Shown here: positions 38,971 to 49,400 of the stretch, piece after piece | Position numbering within the stretch: the stretch's first letter is position 1 | Layout: the number at the start of each line of letters is the position of its first letter | Assembly: GCF_901709675.1 (NCBI RefSeq) | Contig: NC_051095.1 | Location: 17,596,456 to 17,660,455 of the forward strand | DNA length: 64,000 nucleotides | Direction of reading: 5' to 3' | Source: Syngnathus acus | Lineage: Eukaryota > Chordata > Actinopteri > Syngnathiformes > Syngnathidae | Notes under the pieces: model-generated | The model's database searches: none | Told to the model about the DNA's origin: nothing | The model's input: the letters and a program-made list of their open reading frames with translations, nothing else | Program-made: the position numbers and the translations under genes

Positions 38971-39069
38971 TTTGTGAAAAAATTCACATATAAGTCGCTC
39001 CTCAGTATAAGTCGCCCCCCCACCCAAACTATGAAAAGAAACGCGACTTATAGTCCGAAAATTACGGTA

Positions 39070-40350
39070 CATATTAGGCTAAAGCAATGCATGTGTGTCA
39101 TTCTTATAGGTCCCTTGCAAGGTGCTCTATAAATGTAAGGCACTAAAACAATGTGATTATATGCAGAGCAGGTTTTATATTTAATAATATTTATAATGTT
39201 TTATTTAAATAATATTAATTTCCTCTATCAACTGATTCAATTGCGAGAAATCCGTTCCTATATTGAATTATATCGTTACCGTATGTTTTTATTAATTTTA
39301 TATAAAAAACAATACATACAAATTGTTACGTGGTGACCCCTGCTGTAAAGTACTATTTTGGTCATTAAAAAGCTATTACCATCTATGTGTGTGGAGGGGC
39401 AGGGGGCGTTCTCGAGAGTGCTGGATCAGATTAATGGCATTTCCATTCATTTCAATGGGGAAAAACTATTTGAGAAACAATTGTTTAAAATATCATGAAA
39501 AGGGCTTAACCCGTAAATCAAGGCACCACTGCAAGTGTTCATCGTATTCTCAAAATCACATCACACTGCCGATGAATGCTCTTTAATGTGTTCTATCACA
39601 CGCCCCACTTAAACACACAAAGGCCAATTTTATCAATGACTTACCAGCTGCACTTTTGACTTGAGGCTCATTTCAGGATTACATACCCTCCAGCAGCTGA
39701 TAACTTCATTATGGTGGGTGTTAAAGTGGCTGAACCATCTGCAGCTAAATGTCAGTGAGATCAGGAGGCTGCTGTGGATACGTGATGGAGCGAGAAGCTA
39801 CTGGCACCTGTCATCGTGTCAGGATGAAAGGGTGGCGGCGGGAGTAATGTGTAGTTACTTTTTTGTGTGTAATCAACAATCAGCTCTTACCTGACAGAAA
39901 GGACAATGGCACTGATTCACTAATACTATTTTAAGACAATTTTGCAAAATAAGACTGACCGACCTTACAACATCTTTGGTTTGTTACCATATCCTTGGAT
40001 CCAGCTTGCATCAAACTCCAAAAGGTCCACTAGAGCAACTGCCCTCAAATATTGCTATCATTCACTTGTGTGTTGAAAATCATGAAACAGCCCTAGAAGG
40101 CATCTGTTGGGAGATAATAGGGTGGTCTACAACCACACAGTTGCTACAAGAAACTACTACAATTATGGACGTAAAATAATACTACTACGACTATAGTACC
40201 TAATACTTCTTTTCTTTTTTTTCCTAAATTCTTTGCCTGTTTAAAATGTTACTATATGCACATTTATTATAACTGGATGCTTTGTCTACTGTCTACTTTT
40301 TTCCCCTCAACCATGTGGTGGTAATTAAAATAAATAAATAAATGCCCAGC
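39070..40350. other. mostly unassigned, with one DNA transposon fragment
   Basis: At 39420-39533 lies GGCATTTCCATTCATTTCAA followed by CGTAAATCAAGGCACCACTG, a Tigger-like terminal fragment also found at 4720-4823. The remainder is unassigned; an (AAAT)n is near 40330. Confidence 0.4.
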
Positions 40351-40496
40351 ATGTACAGCAGGGGTCACCAACACGGTGCCCGCGGGCACCAGGTCGCCCG
40401 TGAGGACCGCATGAGTCGCCCGCAGGACTGCTCTAAAATTAGCTCAAATAGCGGCACTTGTCAGTGAGCTGCATCTATTTATTTTACAGTCAAACC

Positions 40497-41150
40497 TCGG
40501 TTTTCGAATGTCCTGGTTCTCGAACAAATCGGAATTCGAACAAAAAATTCGAGATTTTTTTGCTTCGGTTGTCGAACAAAATTCGGAGGTCGAACCTCGG
40601 GAGATGAGCCGGGAGGACCCGAGAAAACCCGACCGCGCGGCCTGGATGCCGACTGACTCCGTTGTTATTGTATTTTCGTTACTTTGAGGATTGTATTAAC
40701 CCCTAATTATGCCTCCAAAGAAAGCAAGTGGGAGCAGTAAAGCCATCCTAAAACACAAAGACGCTCTTAAAGCAATGCGACAGTGAGCGCCCGGCGCGCT
40801 GCGGTTCCGCGTTCGGACCAAATTAAGCTCCCTGCGCACTGAGGTCCACTTAAATTTTAAAAGTACATCAGGACTTTAAAAATATTTTCTATGTTTCAGC
40901 GACGGCTCTGTCACAATAATGCGACCAGCGCGGTGCAGTTGCGCGGTGGGCGACGCGCTATGGTTGCGCGTTCGGCGGTGCGGTGCAGTTGCGCGATCAG
41001 ACAAATATGTGCAAATCAAAAAATGCTTAAGAAAGGCATTTTTTTTTGTCTTGAAACGGATTAAATTTTTTTCCATTATTTGTAATGGGAAAAATAGATT
41101 CATAATTCGACCGATTCGCTTCTCGAACCGCCTTCTGGAACGGATTGTAT
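40497..41150 (+). mobile_element. Tigger/pogo-like element nested in the hAT copy, right tip missing
   Basis: It starts after TA with CAGTCAAACCTCGGTTTTCG, followed by repeated TTCGAAC phrases (TTCTCGAACAAATCGG, GGTTGTCGAACAAAATTCGG). On the right it has GATTCGCTTCTCGAACCGCC and stops near GGAACGGATTGTA, without the expected mirror tip. Superfamily assignment is from memory of fish repeats. Confidence 0.65.
40709..40786 (+). pseudogene. 25-codon remnant, possible transposase start
   Basis: An ATG frame reads MPPKKASGSSKAILKHKDAL and then KAMRQ-stop. A basic start of this kind is typical of Tigger/Jerky-type transposases (CENP-B-like), so it may be the leftover 5' end of the parent gene in a deleted derivative. 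The following DNA (GCGCGGTGCAGTTGCGCG repeats) is non-coding. Confidence 0.35.
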
Positions 41151-41689
41151 TTTTGCTATTCATGTTAAAATCACACTTACATGTGAACTGGAAATGACAA
41201 TAATAACACATAGTGAAAGCCAAATTGAGCAAATTGACTATTTCAGAAGTGTGTGTCAAACTGGTAGCCCTTTGCCTTAATCAGTACCCAGGAAGTAGCT
41301 CTCGGTTTAAGAAAGGTTGGTGACCCCTGATGTACAGTATCTCACAAAATTGAGTACAACCCTCTTATGTTTTAATTATATCTTGTCATGGGACAACACT
41401 GAAGAAATGACACTTTGAGACAATGTTAAGTAGTCACTGTAGAGCTTGGATAGCAAAGTAAATGTATTGTTACTTCAAAGTAACTCAAAATACAACAATG
41501 AATGTGCAAAATGCAGGCAACAAAAGTGAGTACACCCCAACTGAAAATGTCATAATTGGACCCAAATGTCAATATTTTGTGTGGCCACCATTATTTTCCA
41601 GCACCGCCGTATCCCTTTTAGGCATGGAGTTCACCAGAGCTTCACAGGTCACCGCTGGATGCCTCTTCCACTCTTCCATGATGACATCA

Positions 41690-43313
41690 AATCAAATCAG
41701 TCTTTATTTGCCAAGTTTGAGAATGCCACACAAGGAATTTGACTCCGGTACATCTCGGCCTCTGTACAACATTTAGGTAGCTAACAACATTCAGGACAAC
41801 ATGTGCAAAAATTGACAATTATTCTTAAACATCCCCTGATCTTAAGGAAAAACTCCTACGAGGGGAAATGAAAAACCTTGAGAAGAGACCACAGATGGGC
41901 GGATCCCTCTTCCAGGATGACCAGGCTGCAACGGATGCAGAGAGGACACATAGTACACATAATATATGGACAATCCAAAGGTAAAGCATCGAGAGCAGGA
42001 TGTTATTGCACAGTAACGACTGAGACTCTATGAGTGGTGTGAGTTCATCAGAGCGACAGCCTGGGGGAAGAAGCTGTGTCTTTGTCTGCTGGTTTTGGCG
42101 TACAGTGCTCTGTAACGCCGTCCGGAGGGGAGTAGTTCGAACAGACTGCAACCTGGGTGAGAAGGGTCTGTAGAGATGTTACTTGCACGTTTCCTGGTCC
42201 TGGACAGGTACAAGTCCTGGATAGATGGGAGGTTGGTCCCGATTATCTTTTCTGTAGTCCTGATTGTCCGTTGCAGTCTGTGCTTGTCTTGTTTGGTGGC
42301 CGATCCAAACCAGACAGTGATGGAGGTGCAGAGGATAGACTGGATGATGGCAGTATAGAAGGTCTTCAGCAGCTCCTGTGGCAGGTTGAACTTCCTGAGC
42401 TGTCTCAGAAAGTACAGCCTCTGCTGGGCCTTCTTCCGGACAGAGTCCATTTCAGGTCCCGAGAGATTGTGGATCCCAGGAACTTGAAGGTGTCTGTGGA
42501 GAGAATAGTATTGCTGTGGATGGATGAGGGGTGGAAGTGGTGAAGGGCCTCTCCTGAAATCCACTGTCATCTCCACGGTCTTGAGCGGGTTCAGCTCCAG
42601 GTGGTTTTGGCTGCACCAGTGGACCAGCCGCTCCACCTCCTGTCTGTACATAGTCTCGTCACCGTCCCGGATCAGTCCGATGAGAGTGGTGTCCTCTGCA
42701 TACTTCAGGAGCTTCACAGAAGTGTCGCCTGAGGAGCAATCGTTAGTGTAGAGAGAGAAGAGCAGTGGGGAGAGGATGCACCCCTGGGGGCGCCAGTATT
42801 GGTGGTCCGGGCGTCGGATGTGATGGTCCCCAGCCTCACATGCTGCCTCCTGTTGGTCAGGAAGATCGTGATCCACTGACAGGTGGAGTCAGGCACCGCG
42901 AGCTGGATGAGCTTCTGGTGGAGGATGTCAGGAGCGATGGTATTGAACGCCGAGCTGAAGTCCACAAACAGGATCCTGGCGTACGTCCCTGGGGTGTCCA
43001 GGTGGTGCAGGATGTAGTGCAGCCCCATGTTGACCGCATCGTCCACCGACCTGTTTGCCCGGTAGGCAAACTGCAGGGGATCGAGCCGTGATGACCTTCT
43101 GGTGGTTCAACACTAACCTCTCGAAGGATTTCATGACCACAGATGTCAGGGCGACAGGTCTATAGTCATTCAAACCTGTGACGGCAGGCTTCTTGGCCAC
43201 CGGTACGATGGAGCTCTTGAAGCACGAAGGCACCTCACACAGCTCCAGGGAAAGGTTGAAGATCCGTGCAAAGGTGGGTGCCAGTTGTTCAGCACAGACT
43301 TTCAGGCAGGAGA
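41690..43313 (-). mobile_element. 5'-truncated CR1/L2/Rex1-like LINE inserted in the Tc1 transposase
   Basis: The left edge ATCAAATCAAATCAG is a short tandem tail, followed by TCTTTATTTGCCAAG, the LINE 3' end on the minus strand. The host Tc1 reads ATGACATCA to 41689 and resumes CAGAGCTGGTGGATGTTGGA at 43322. TGACATCA on the left and TGACACAC on the right are a plausible imperfect target duplication. The insertion includes most of a reverse transcriptase but no endonuclease. Confidence 0.9.
42028..43313 (-). pseudogene. LINE reverse transcriptase with altered catalytic motif and frameshifts
   Basis: Read on the minus strand in three frames. [38 protein letters not shown] and [18 protein letters not shown] (frame ending 42928) are reverse transcriptase motifs 1-2a. 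[13 protein letters not shown] and [14 protein letters not shown] (frame from 43046) hold motif A with catalytic Asp at residue 29. PQGCILSPLLF (motif B, residues 30-40) and LLKYAEDTTLIG (motif C) are in the frame from 42876. The usual F/Y-A-D-D box reads YAED (42691-42702), so the first catalytic Asp is Glu. The thumb, KKAQQRLYFLRQLRKFNLPQ and the C-terminal LLPSGRRYRALYAK are well preserved in a 282-residue open frame ending at 42028. Two frame changes and the D-to-E change suggest it is inactive. Confidence 0.88.
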
Positions 43314-43676
43314 GTGACACACAGAGCTGGTGGATGTTGGAGACCTTGCGCTCCTCCACCTTCCGTTTGAGGATGCCCCACAGATGTTCAATAGAGTTTA
43401 GGTCTGGGGACATACTTGGCCAGTCCATCACCTTCACCCTCAGCTTCTTTAGGAAGGCAGTCGTCTTGGAGGTGCGTTTGGGGTCGTTATCGTGTTGGAA
43501 TACTGCTCCGCGGCCCAGTTTACGGAGGGAGGGGTCATGGTCTGCTTCAGTATTCCACAGTACATGTTGGCATTCATTGTTCCCTCAATGAACTGTAGCT
43601 CCCCAGTGCCAGCAGCACGCATACAGCCCCAGATCATGACGCACCCACCACCATGCTTGACTGTAGGCAAGACACA

Positions 43677-43928
43677 CTTGTCTTTGTACTCTTCACCTGG
43701 TTGCCGCCACACACGCTGGACACCATCTGCATGGCTGTCGTCCCAGAAAAACCTCTTCTAAAAAAGATGCACAAGGAAGCTCGCAAAAGGTTTGCTGAAG
43801 ACAAGAAGACTAAGGATATGGGTTACTGGAACCATGTCCTGTGGTCTGATGAGACCAAGATAAACATATTTGGTTCAGATGGTGTCCAGCGTGTGTGGCG
43901 GCAACCAGGTGAAGAGTACAAAGACAAG
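43677..43928. repeat. perfect 53-bp inverted repeat around an inverted transposase segment
   Basis: CAGATGGTGTCCAGCGTGTG through AGAGTACAAAGACAAG at 43876-43928 is the exact reverse complement of 43677-43729, with a 146-bp spacer. Both arms encode the same transposase piece. Confidence 0.93.
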
Positions 43929-44023
43929 TCTCAAAGTGTCATTTCTTCAGTGTTGTCCCATGACAAGATATAATTAAAACATTGCAGAAATGAGAGGGGT
44001 GTACTCACTTTTGTGAGATACTG

Positions 44024-44677
44024 TGTATTTAAAAGATAAATGGGTACTGTACAACTCAACAAGCATGCTGTGTCATTTCATCATGATCAACATGTACATG
44101 AGTGGAGCTATGAAATGCTCTTTGATGACAATATAGGGCACCGCAATAGCAGCAGTATAGCCGACTGTCCGAGCCAAAGCCTGTGTGCATCAAACGTCCT
44201 AATGTCAGGGTTGGGCTACATTCAATATATAAATTATTCATATGGCCTCAGTAACGTGTGCATGAGGTCACCAGAAGGCCTCACAAGCAAAAATGAACTT
44301 GACAGGGTGCAGCACACAAGTCGTCTTTCAACCCCTGTTAAGAAAAGAAGTGAGGGGGTGGGGTCATCACTGAAGCAGCTGTTCAAGCAAGGAGGAAAAG
44401 TGACCTGCTCAGTAAACCGTAAACAAGAGGGAGAAATATGCAAAAAAGGCTTTTGCGCTGGAATTGGTACGGAAGCGTGCTTACCTCGAGGAGGCATGTC
44501 ACGAAGCAGATGGATGTTGCTGCAGATTTAAAAATGTACTGAAATTCATTGATATAGATATACGACTTCAAAAACAATAAGCTTGGAACATATCCATGCG
44601 ATGATGAAGGTGCAGGGTATGTTTTTTTGTCATCACACTGAGGTGTGGGCGAAGAAAGTTTGTATTGAACAACACTT
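44024..44677. other. unassigned sequence
   Basis: A 163-codon plus-strand frame (44040-44531) has no domain that I recognise, and repeats of known type are absent. Its upstream end touches the Tc1 tip, so I do not call it a gene. Confidence 0.35.
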
Positions 44678-45115
44678 GACCAATTCCAACATTTGACTTG
44701 AATTGGGAATTTGGGACGTTGTGTAAAATGAAAATGAGAACAAAATACCATGATTTGGAAATCCTTTTTAACCTATAATCAATTGAATACGCTACAAACA
44801 AAGATATTTCATGTTGAAACTATTGAAACCTTTTTTTTTTTTGCAGCCTTATTTTTTGCAGTGACATGTTCCCAAAAAATTAGGACAGGGGCATGTTGAC
44901 CACTGTCTTATGTCACATTTCATTGAAAACAACGAACAAGCATTTGGAAACTGTACGCAGACTTTAATTCTTTCTCATTCTTGCTTCATGTACAAATTCA
45001 GCTGCTCAACAGTCCAGGGTGTCCTTTGTTGTATTTTTTAACAGTAAGGTCTTTTGAGCATTCCTCAACTCTCTAGGTCAGTCTTTCTTGGAAGATGTTG
45101 CAGGCATCAAATTTA
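44678..45115. mobile_element. fragment of a widespread fish DNA transposon
   Basis: Ordered phrases TTTGGGACGTTGTGTAAAAT, TTTGGAAATCCTTTTTAACC, TAATCAATTGAATACGCTAC, AGGACAGGGGCATGTTGACC and CTGCTCAACAGTCCAGGGTG match a dispersed fish element that I remember but cannot place with certainty (Tc1/mariner-like). It lacks its far end and any transposase. Confidence 0.5.
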
Positions 45116-45706
45116 AATAGAGTGAATATTTGGGCTAGTGGGAACAATAATAGTTATAAGCTTCACCATTAAATACTTTGTCTGTGTAAGCAAATGAATG
45201 TTGGTTGAAAAGGCTTTTGAAAACATGTGGAAAAAAAAATATTTGAGTGTGTCTTGCACAGTGATCCAACCCCATTGGAACTGGGTTTGTAATTACACTC
45301 TTGTGTAAGATGTGACTTACAATATGTTTAGAGCTAAACCTATGTATGCTCTTATTTGATGTTCCCTCTATTGTACAGGAACCTACACAGAGAGAAATGA
45401 AGAAAGGCATTTGTCGGGTTTCTGTGTTGTGTCAAAGAATGTTTATGTAAATGCAATGATGCAATAAGATGTGACATGTTTTCAGAAGTAACAGTGGCTC
45501 GCTTTGCTTTGCTGTAATTCAGTTTTGCGCTATGATTTTGTTGTGGAAATATTTTCTGTCAAAAACAAAGCCTCTGAACAGTGAATACCTGCCTCATGGG
45601 TTTGTCATTAATGAATATCACACAATTGAGCGTATATTTCCAGGTATTTACAGTACATCTGAATTGAAAAAGCCAGTCCTAGAAAAAGATATCCAAGTCC
45701 AAACTA
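45116..45706. other. unassigned sequence
   Basis: No repeat or gene recognised. Confidence 0.4.
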
Positions 45707-46421
45707 CAGTGGAACCTCAACGCTAATTTGTTCCAGAAGGAAACCGTTGAGTCCCAAAGCAATTTTTCCAATTTGAAATAACAATTGCGGAGCGAAAATG
45801 CATAAGAGTTGAATATGCAATATAAATTAAAAAAGAAACACATCATTAAAACAGTAAATTTAAGATCTACATCTTGACATTAATGAGGCGCTGAATCTAT
45901 GAACGCGGAGGTGCTTTGGGGAGGGAATCATTGTTTTGTCTGTCTTTTCGTTCCTTTGTTTTTTCCCACTGGGACCTGGCCGGTAGCCCCTTGTAACCCC
46001 CTTAGCAACACTGGCAGTTTTTATCGCCTCTCTATTCCTCAAAACTGAACTTATGGTCAATTTCGGCACAATTCCAATGCCAAGTCTGTCACACGAACGC
46101 CGTTTCATACATAGCCTATGATCACCTTTTTCTGCTCTATTGTTGTTATCACTACCTTTACTCTTCTACTTTTCTCCTGCGTCTTCTTTGGAGCCATGTT
46201 TATTCTCTTGTACAGTGCAGCAACCTGCCAGACAACAACTTCAACAACGCCGACTAGCGGCAGGTGGGACGAACTACGTATATTTTAGTTTACAATAGCC
46301 GATGTGAGTCGGGTTGTTTTCCAAAGCTTTGTCTGAGAACTGGGACTAACATTTCCCGACATTTTGTGTTGAAAACCGAATATGTTGAGTACCGAGGTGG
46401 TTGACTTCTGGTGTTCCACTG
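45707..46421. mobile_element. 715-bp Tigger/pogo-like element with TA target duplication
   Basis: TA at 45705-45706 and 46422-46423 flanks tips CAGTGGAACCTCAACG and GACTTCTGGTGTTCCACTG; the outer 12 bp pair with one or two mismatches. Near the left tip is ATTTGTTCCAGAAGG and near the right TTGAGTACCGAGG, as in other fish Tigger-like elements. No transposase frame remains; the 82-codon minus-strand frame is not recognisable. Confidence 0.72.
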
Positions 46422-46423
46422 TA

Positions 46424-49400
46424 TGACATTACAATGTTTCACAGATGATCGTGTTTGTTTAGATCATGAGCAGTTCTTTCCATCACTTCAAATCTTTGTC
46501 TCATCAATCTGTATCTGTGTCGGCTTGTCTCTGTCACTGCCAATTAGATTTCACCCAAAAAATACAATTTGAGCAGTACGACGTGCCTTGTAATCCTATA
46601 GTTGCTTTCGGTCTTCAATTAAAACTAAAGGAAATGGTCTATTACTGTTCGAATACTTTTGGATGAAATGTATATATACATATTGTCGACATATAGACGG
46701 TTTGAATACTTGTGGCATGCTGTGAGAAAAGGTAATGCTCAACCAATTATAATATCTAATAGCTTTCCTTCTTGCAAGACCTTTTCCTTTCAAAAACATT
46801 ACTTGCGGTATTTCTACTGCGTGTCTCTGTGGCAGTGACAAGGAAACCAATGTTGACCTTCAGTTGGACTATGGAATGACAATACCGGAGGGGAATAAGA
46901 AAGTGAAGGGGAAACAAAACAGCACAAAATCAATAGCTTATTTTTTACTACTTGTGAAGGGATTCAAATATTTGCTCCTCTAAAGGACGACAGACCTTTG
47001 AGAATTTTTGGTCCATAGCCACTCAAACCAACTCTCAAAGTTGATACTGTGTCCATGGTAATCTGAAGGCAGGAATCCGATTGTGTCTGTAATGTGCTTT
47101 AGAGGCATGTGTGTATTAATTTTTCCACCATTGTTTGAGTTTTCATACTGAATAACACTGAATATTGCTCACCGTATTGGATTACCCTTAGGACTTTGCT
47201 GCATTAGAATGATTGACTCGTGAGGATATTCAATGCAAGACATCAAAGTTGAAATCAGACTGAAGCTAAAGTCTATAAGACATACAACTTTACCAGTTTT
47301 CCCCTACATTATAGTCAGAACCCAACGGATTTTGTGTGATTTTAGACCTCAAATGATTTGGCTGGCTGTTCAAATCAGTAGTTACATGTTCCTTGTCAGC
47401 AATGTTGGTCACAATTCTACAGGTCAGGTCAGGGGGCATGTGTGACAGCAGAGCTTTGTGCCATCAACCATGCGGCTGAATGCGAGTGAATATTCCTCAG
47501 CGACTACCCGGGTTGACACAGAGTCTGCCCTGGTCCCCAGAAGTATTCCTCAATCTGTATCTATGTCTGTGGTGGGAACATCTGATATTTACTTTCCAAT
47601 GCGGTTTCTGGGATTATGGCTATATATAAGAGAGAAAAATATGTACTCATTCGAAAATTATATTACATACAACATAGGGTACTGTGACAGATATCAAAAT
47701 AATAAAGTTCAACATTTTGCACACAAAACTGACAATATCACGATACAGCTGTTGTGCAATAATCGATAAGAGGGTATATTCAACATATATCATGAAATCT
47801 ATGTAGCATGAAGGAAAACATGTGGACACATGTCATCTTGCATTCTGAGCACACAATAAAAACAAATAAATATAGGAACAAATTACATTCATCAAAATAT
47901 AACTTTTGCCTGAATAACCGCTATTATGTTTAATTAATGTTTTAAAGCACATATTTCGTAGAACGGCACTAGCTTTTTTTAATTATATAATTTTGGGTAT
48001 TTTTTGGGGGTATGAACAGTAAGTCTTATCATTAAGTAGCGGAGCATAAAATGTTAGAAATACAGTGTATGAGAATTATATTTCTCATACAATTAGTATA
48101 TATATATTTTCAATGGTCATATAGATCAAGATTTAATTATACAACAATGTTGTTGGTAGATTGGGGTGAATACAGAAATTTGAATAGCCAAGAAAATTTA
48201 TTAAGGGCCAGAAGTTCTCATGTTAACAGATTGCATGGGTTGTAAGTGGGTGTTGAGTGATAAGAACAGGGGCATGGTGGCCATCGGTAATTTCGGGAAA
48301 ATATATTGACTTTCCAGAACGACCCGGGTGCATCAAAGGCCCACTCCCCTCCCTCCCGGGTGATTACGACCACGTTTCGGCTTTACGTTTCATTTACAAT
48401 CCTTGCTAGGTGTGGTTTGTAGATCAGCTTCCACATCTGTTTTTTGATTATTGTAAACTGCATAGTCCTTAAACATTGGAGACTACCAGTATCTAATGTA
48501 TAATAAAGACAACAATGTTACAAGACAGATTACAATGTGATATTTCGAAATGTTGCCACAGCTCTCATACAATAAGCCCAAAAAGTAATTGAAGTTGAAA
48601 CTCATATCAGTCCATAATTTGTTCTAATATTCGTTAATATTTTCAACACATTTTCTCAAAAAAAATGTTATCATTGATGAATTCCCAGAGATTACACATA
48701 GACATCTGCCACACTTTTCTTGAATCAAAATGGATGCGCTTTCCATTTGAGCAGAAATGACCAGAGGGTCCCCGTTGTGTGTTCTGATAATAATTTGGTA
48801 GTTTTAGACGATGGTGTGGTTATGTCCACAGGAGGCCTCCACATGTGCCATCACTTCCATTATTTCCCCCTAGTCAAGGGGACAAATGTCAAGTTCATTG
48901 CCTCTGATAATCATGACGTCTTTTCGCAACAGGAAACTAAGGGCAGAAACTTTTCAAGGGCAGAATGCTGCTGAGAATTTCTTCCAACCACACACAATCT
49001 TGCTTTAGTTGGAGTCATTCTGCAGTCCATATAATTATAACATTCACATTTCAGTGGACATGAAATCATAAACAGTACGGGATCACAGTGGACTGGGAGA
49101 ACTGCATTAAAGAGTGAGTCCATGGTCGTGATGACATCCCACACATTAGACACAAGTATGTACACCTACAGGCAGTTGTCAACATCCTCACTGACTTTGC
49201 AGAAATACTTTCAGAATACTAAGCCATTGGTGGAGGTTGCACCTCCAAAAAGATACAAATTATAGATATTTCTTGCAGGCTGTATCAAGGAAGGTTGCAT
49301 CCATGACAAGTGTTGTCTTCAACACATTATTGAAGATTGCGACAGCAAAAGGTCATCTTGGCATCAACTTGGCCGTGAGGTCATCGGTTTGAGACTAGTT

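Larger units (their letters stand above)
37590..39067. mobile_element. 1.5-kb TIR element with internal tandem repeats, CCGT-tip type
   Basis: TA at 37588-37589 and 39068-39069 flanks tips CCGTATTTTTCGGACTAAAA and CTTATAGTCCGAAAATTACGG. Subterminal motifs AAGTCGCTCCGGA and AAGTCGCATT occur at 37609, 37675 and 37690, with TAAGTCGCTCCTCAGTATAA at the right. Between them are degenerate repeats of CATCTGTGTCACTCCAA.TCATTAAATCC (about 37881, 38047 and 38724) and a 117-bp GC-rich tandem repeat. The long reading frames here come from repeat periodicity, not a transposase. Confidence 0.78.
40359..41329. mobile_element. hAT element with perfect 8-bp target duplication, carrying a nested insertion
   Basis: ATGTACAG at 40351-40358 is repeated at 41330-41337. 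The tips CAGGGGTCACCAAC and GTTGGTGACCCCTG are exact reverse complements (14 bp). Its own sequence is 40359-40496 and about 41151-41329; the centre is a Tigger-like insertion. It has no transposase frame, so it is non-autonomous. The right-hand duplication overlaps the first bases of the Tc1 element at 41335. Confidence 0.92.
41579..43928 (-). pseudogene. Tc1-type transposase, split, partly inverted and lacking its N-terminal half
   Basis: The protein would cut and paste the transposon using three acidic residues. On the minus strand 43712 downward encodes WRQPGEEYKDKCVLPTVKHG, then [20 protein letters not shown] and [20 protein letters not shown] at 43437 downward. These hold the second Asp and final Glu. 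The frame continues to NIHQL at about 43324, is broken by the LINE, and resumes at 41689 with DVIMEEWKRHPAVTCEALVN to a TGA at 41579-41581. The part with the first Asp (HVLWSDETKINIFGSDG, about 43835-43885) lies on the plus strand instead. WRQPGEEYKDK occurs on both strands. The paired/HTH DNA-binding half is absent. The gene is dead. Confidence 0.9.
41335..44023 (-). mobile_element. Tc1-like transposon disrupted by a LINE and an internal inversion
   Basis: The left tip CAGTATCTCACAAAATTGAG and the right tip CACTTTTGTGAGATACTG are inverted repeats. Complementarity extends for about 95 bp (41335-41430 with 43929-44023), including GACAACACTGAAGAAATGAC on the left. TA precedes the left tip; TG follows the right, so that duplication has mutated. 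Remaining transposase lies mainly on the minus strand. A LINE occupies 41690-43313. Confidence 0.92.

Noticed and set aside
39640-39780. Minus-strand exon ending at GTAAGTC (plus-strand GACTTAC at about 39639)
   Set aside because: The frame is open for about 50 codons, but no convincing acceptor was found and the sequence looks like chance.
44040-44531. 163-codon plus-strand frame as a gene
   Set aside because: No domain, weak start context and origin directly beside a transposon tip; length alone is not persuasive in this composition.
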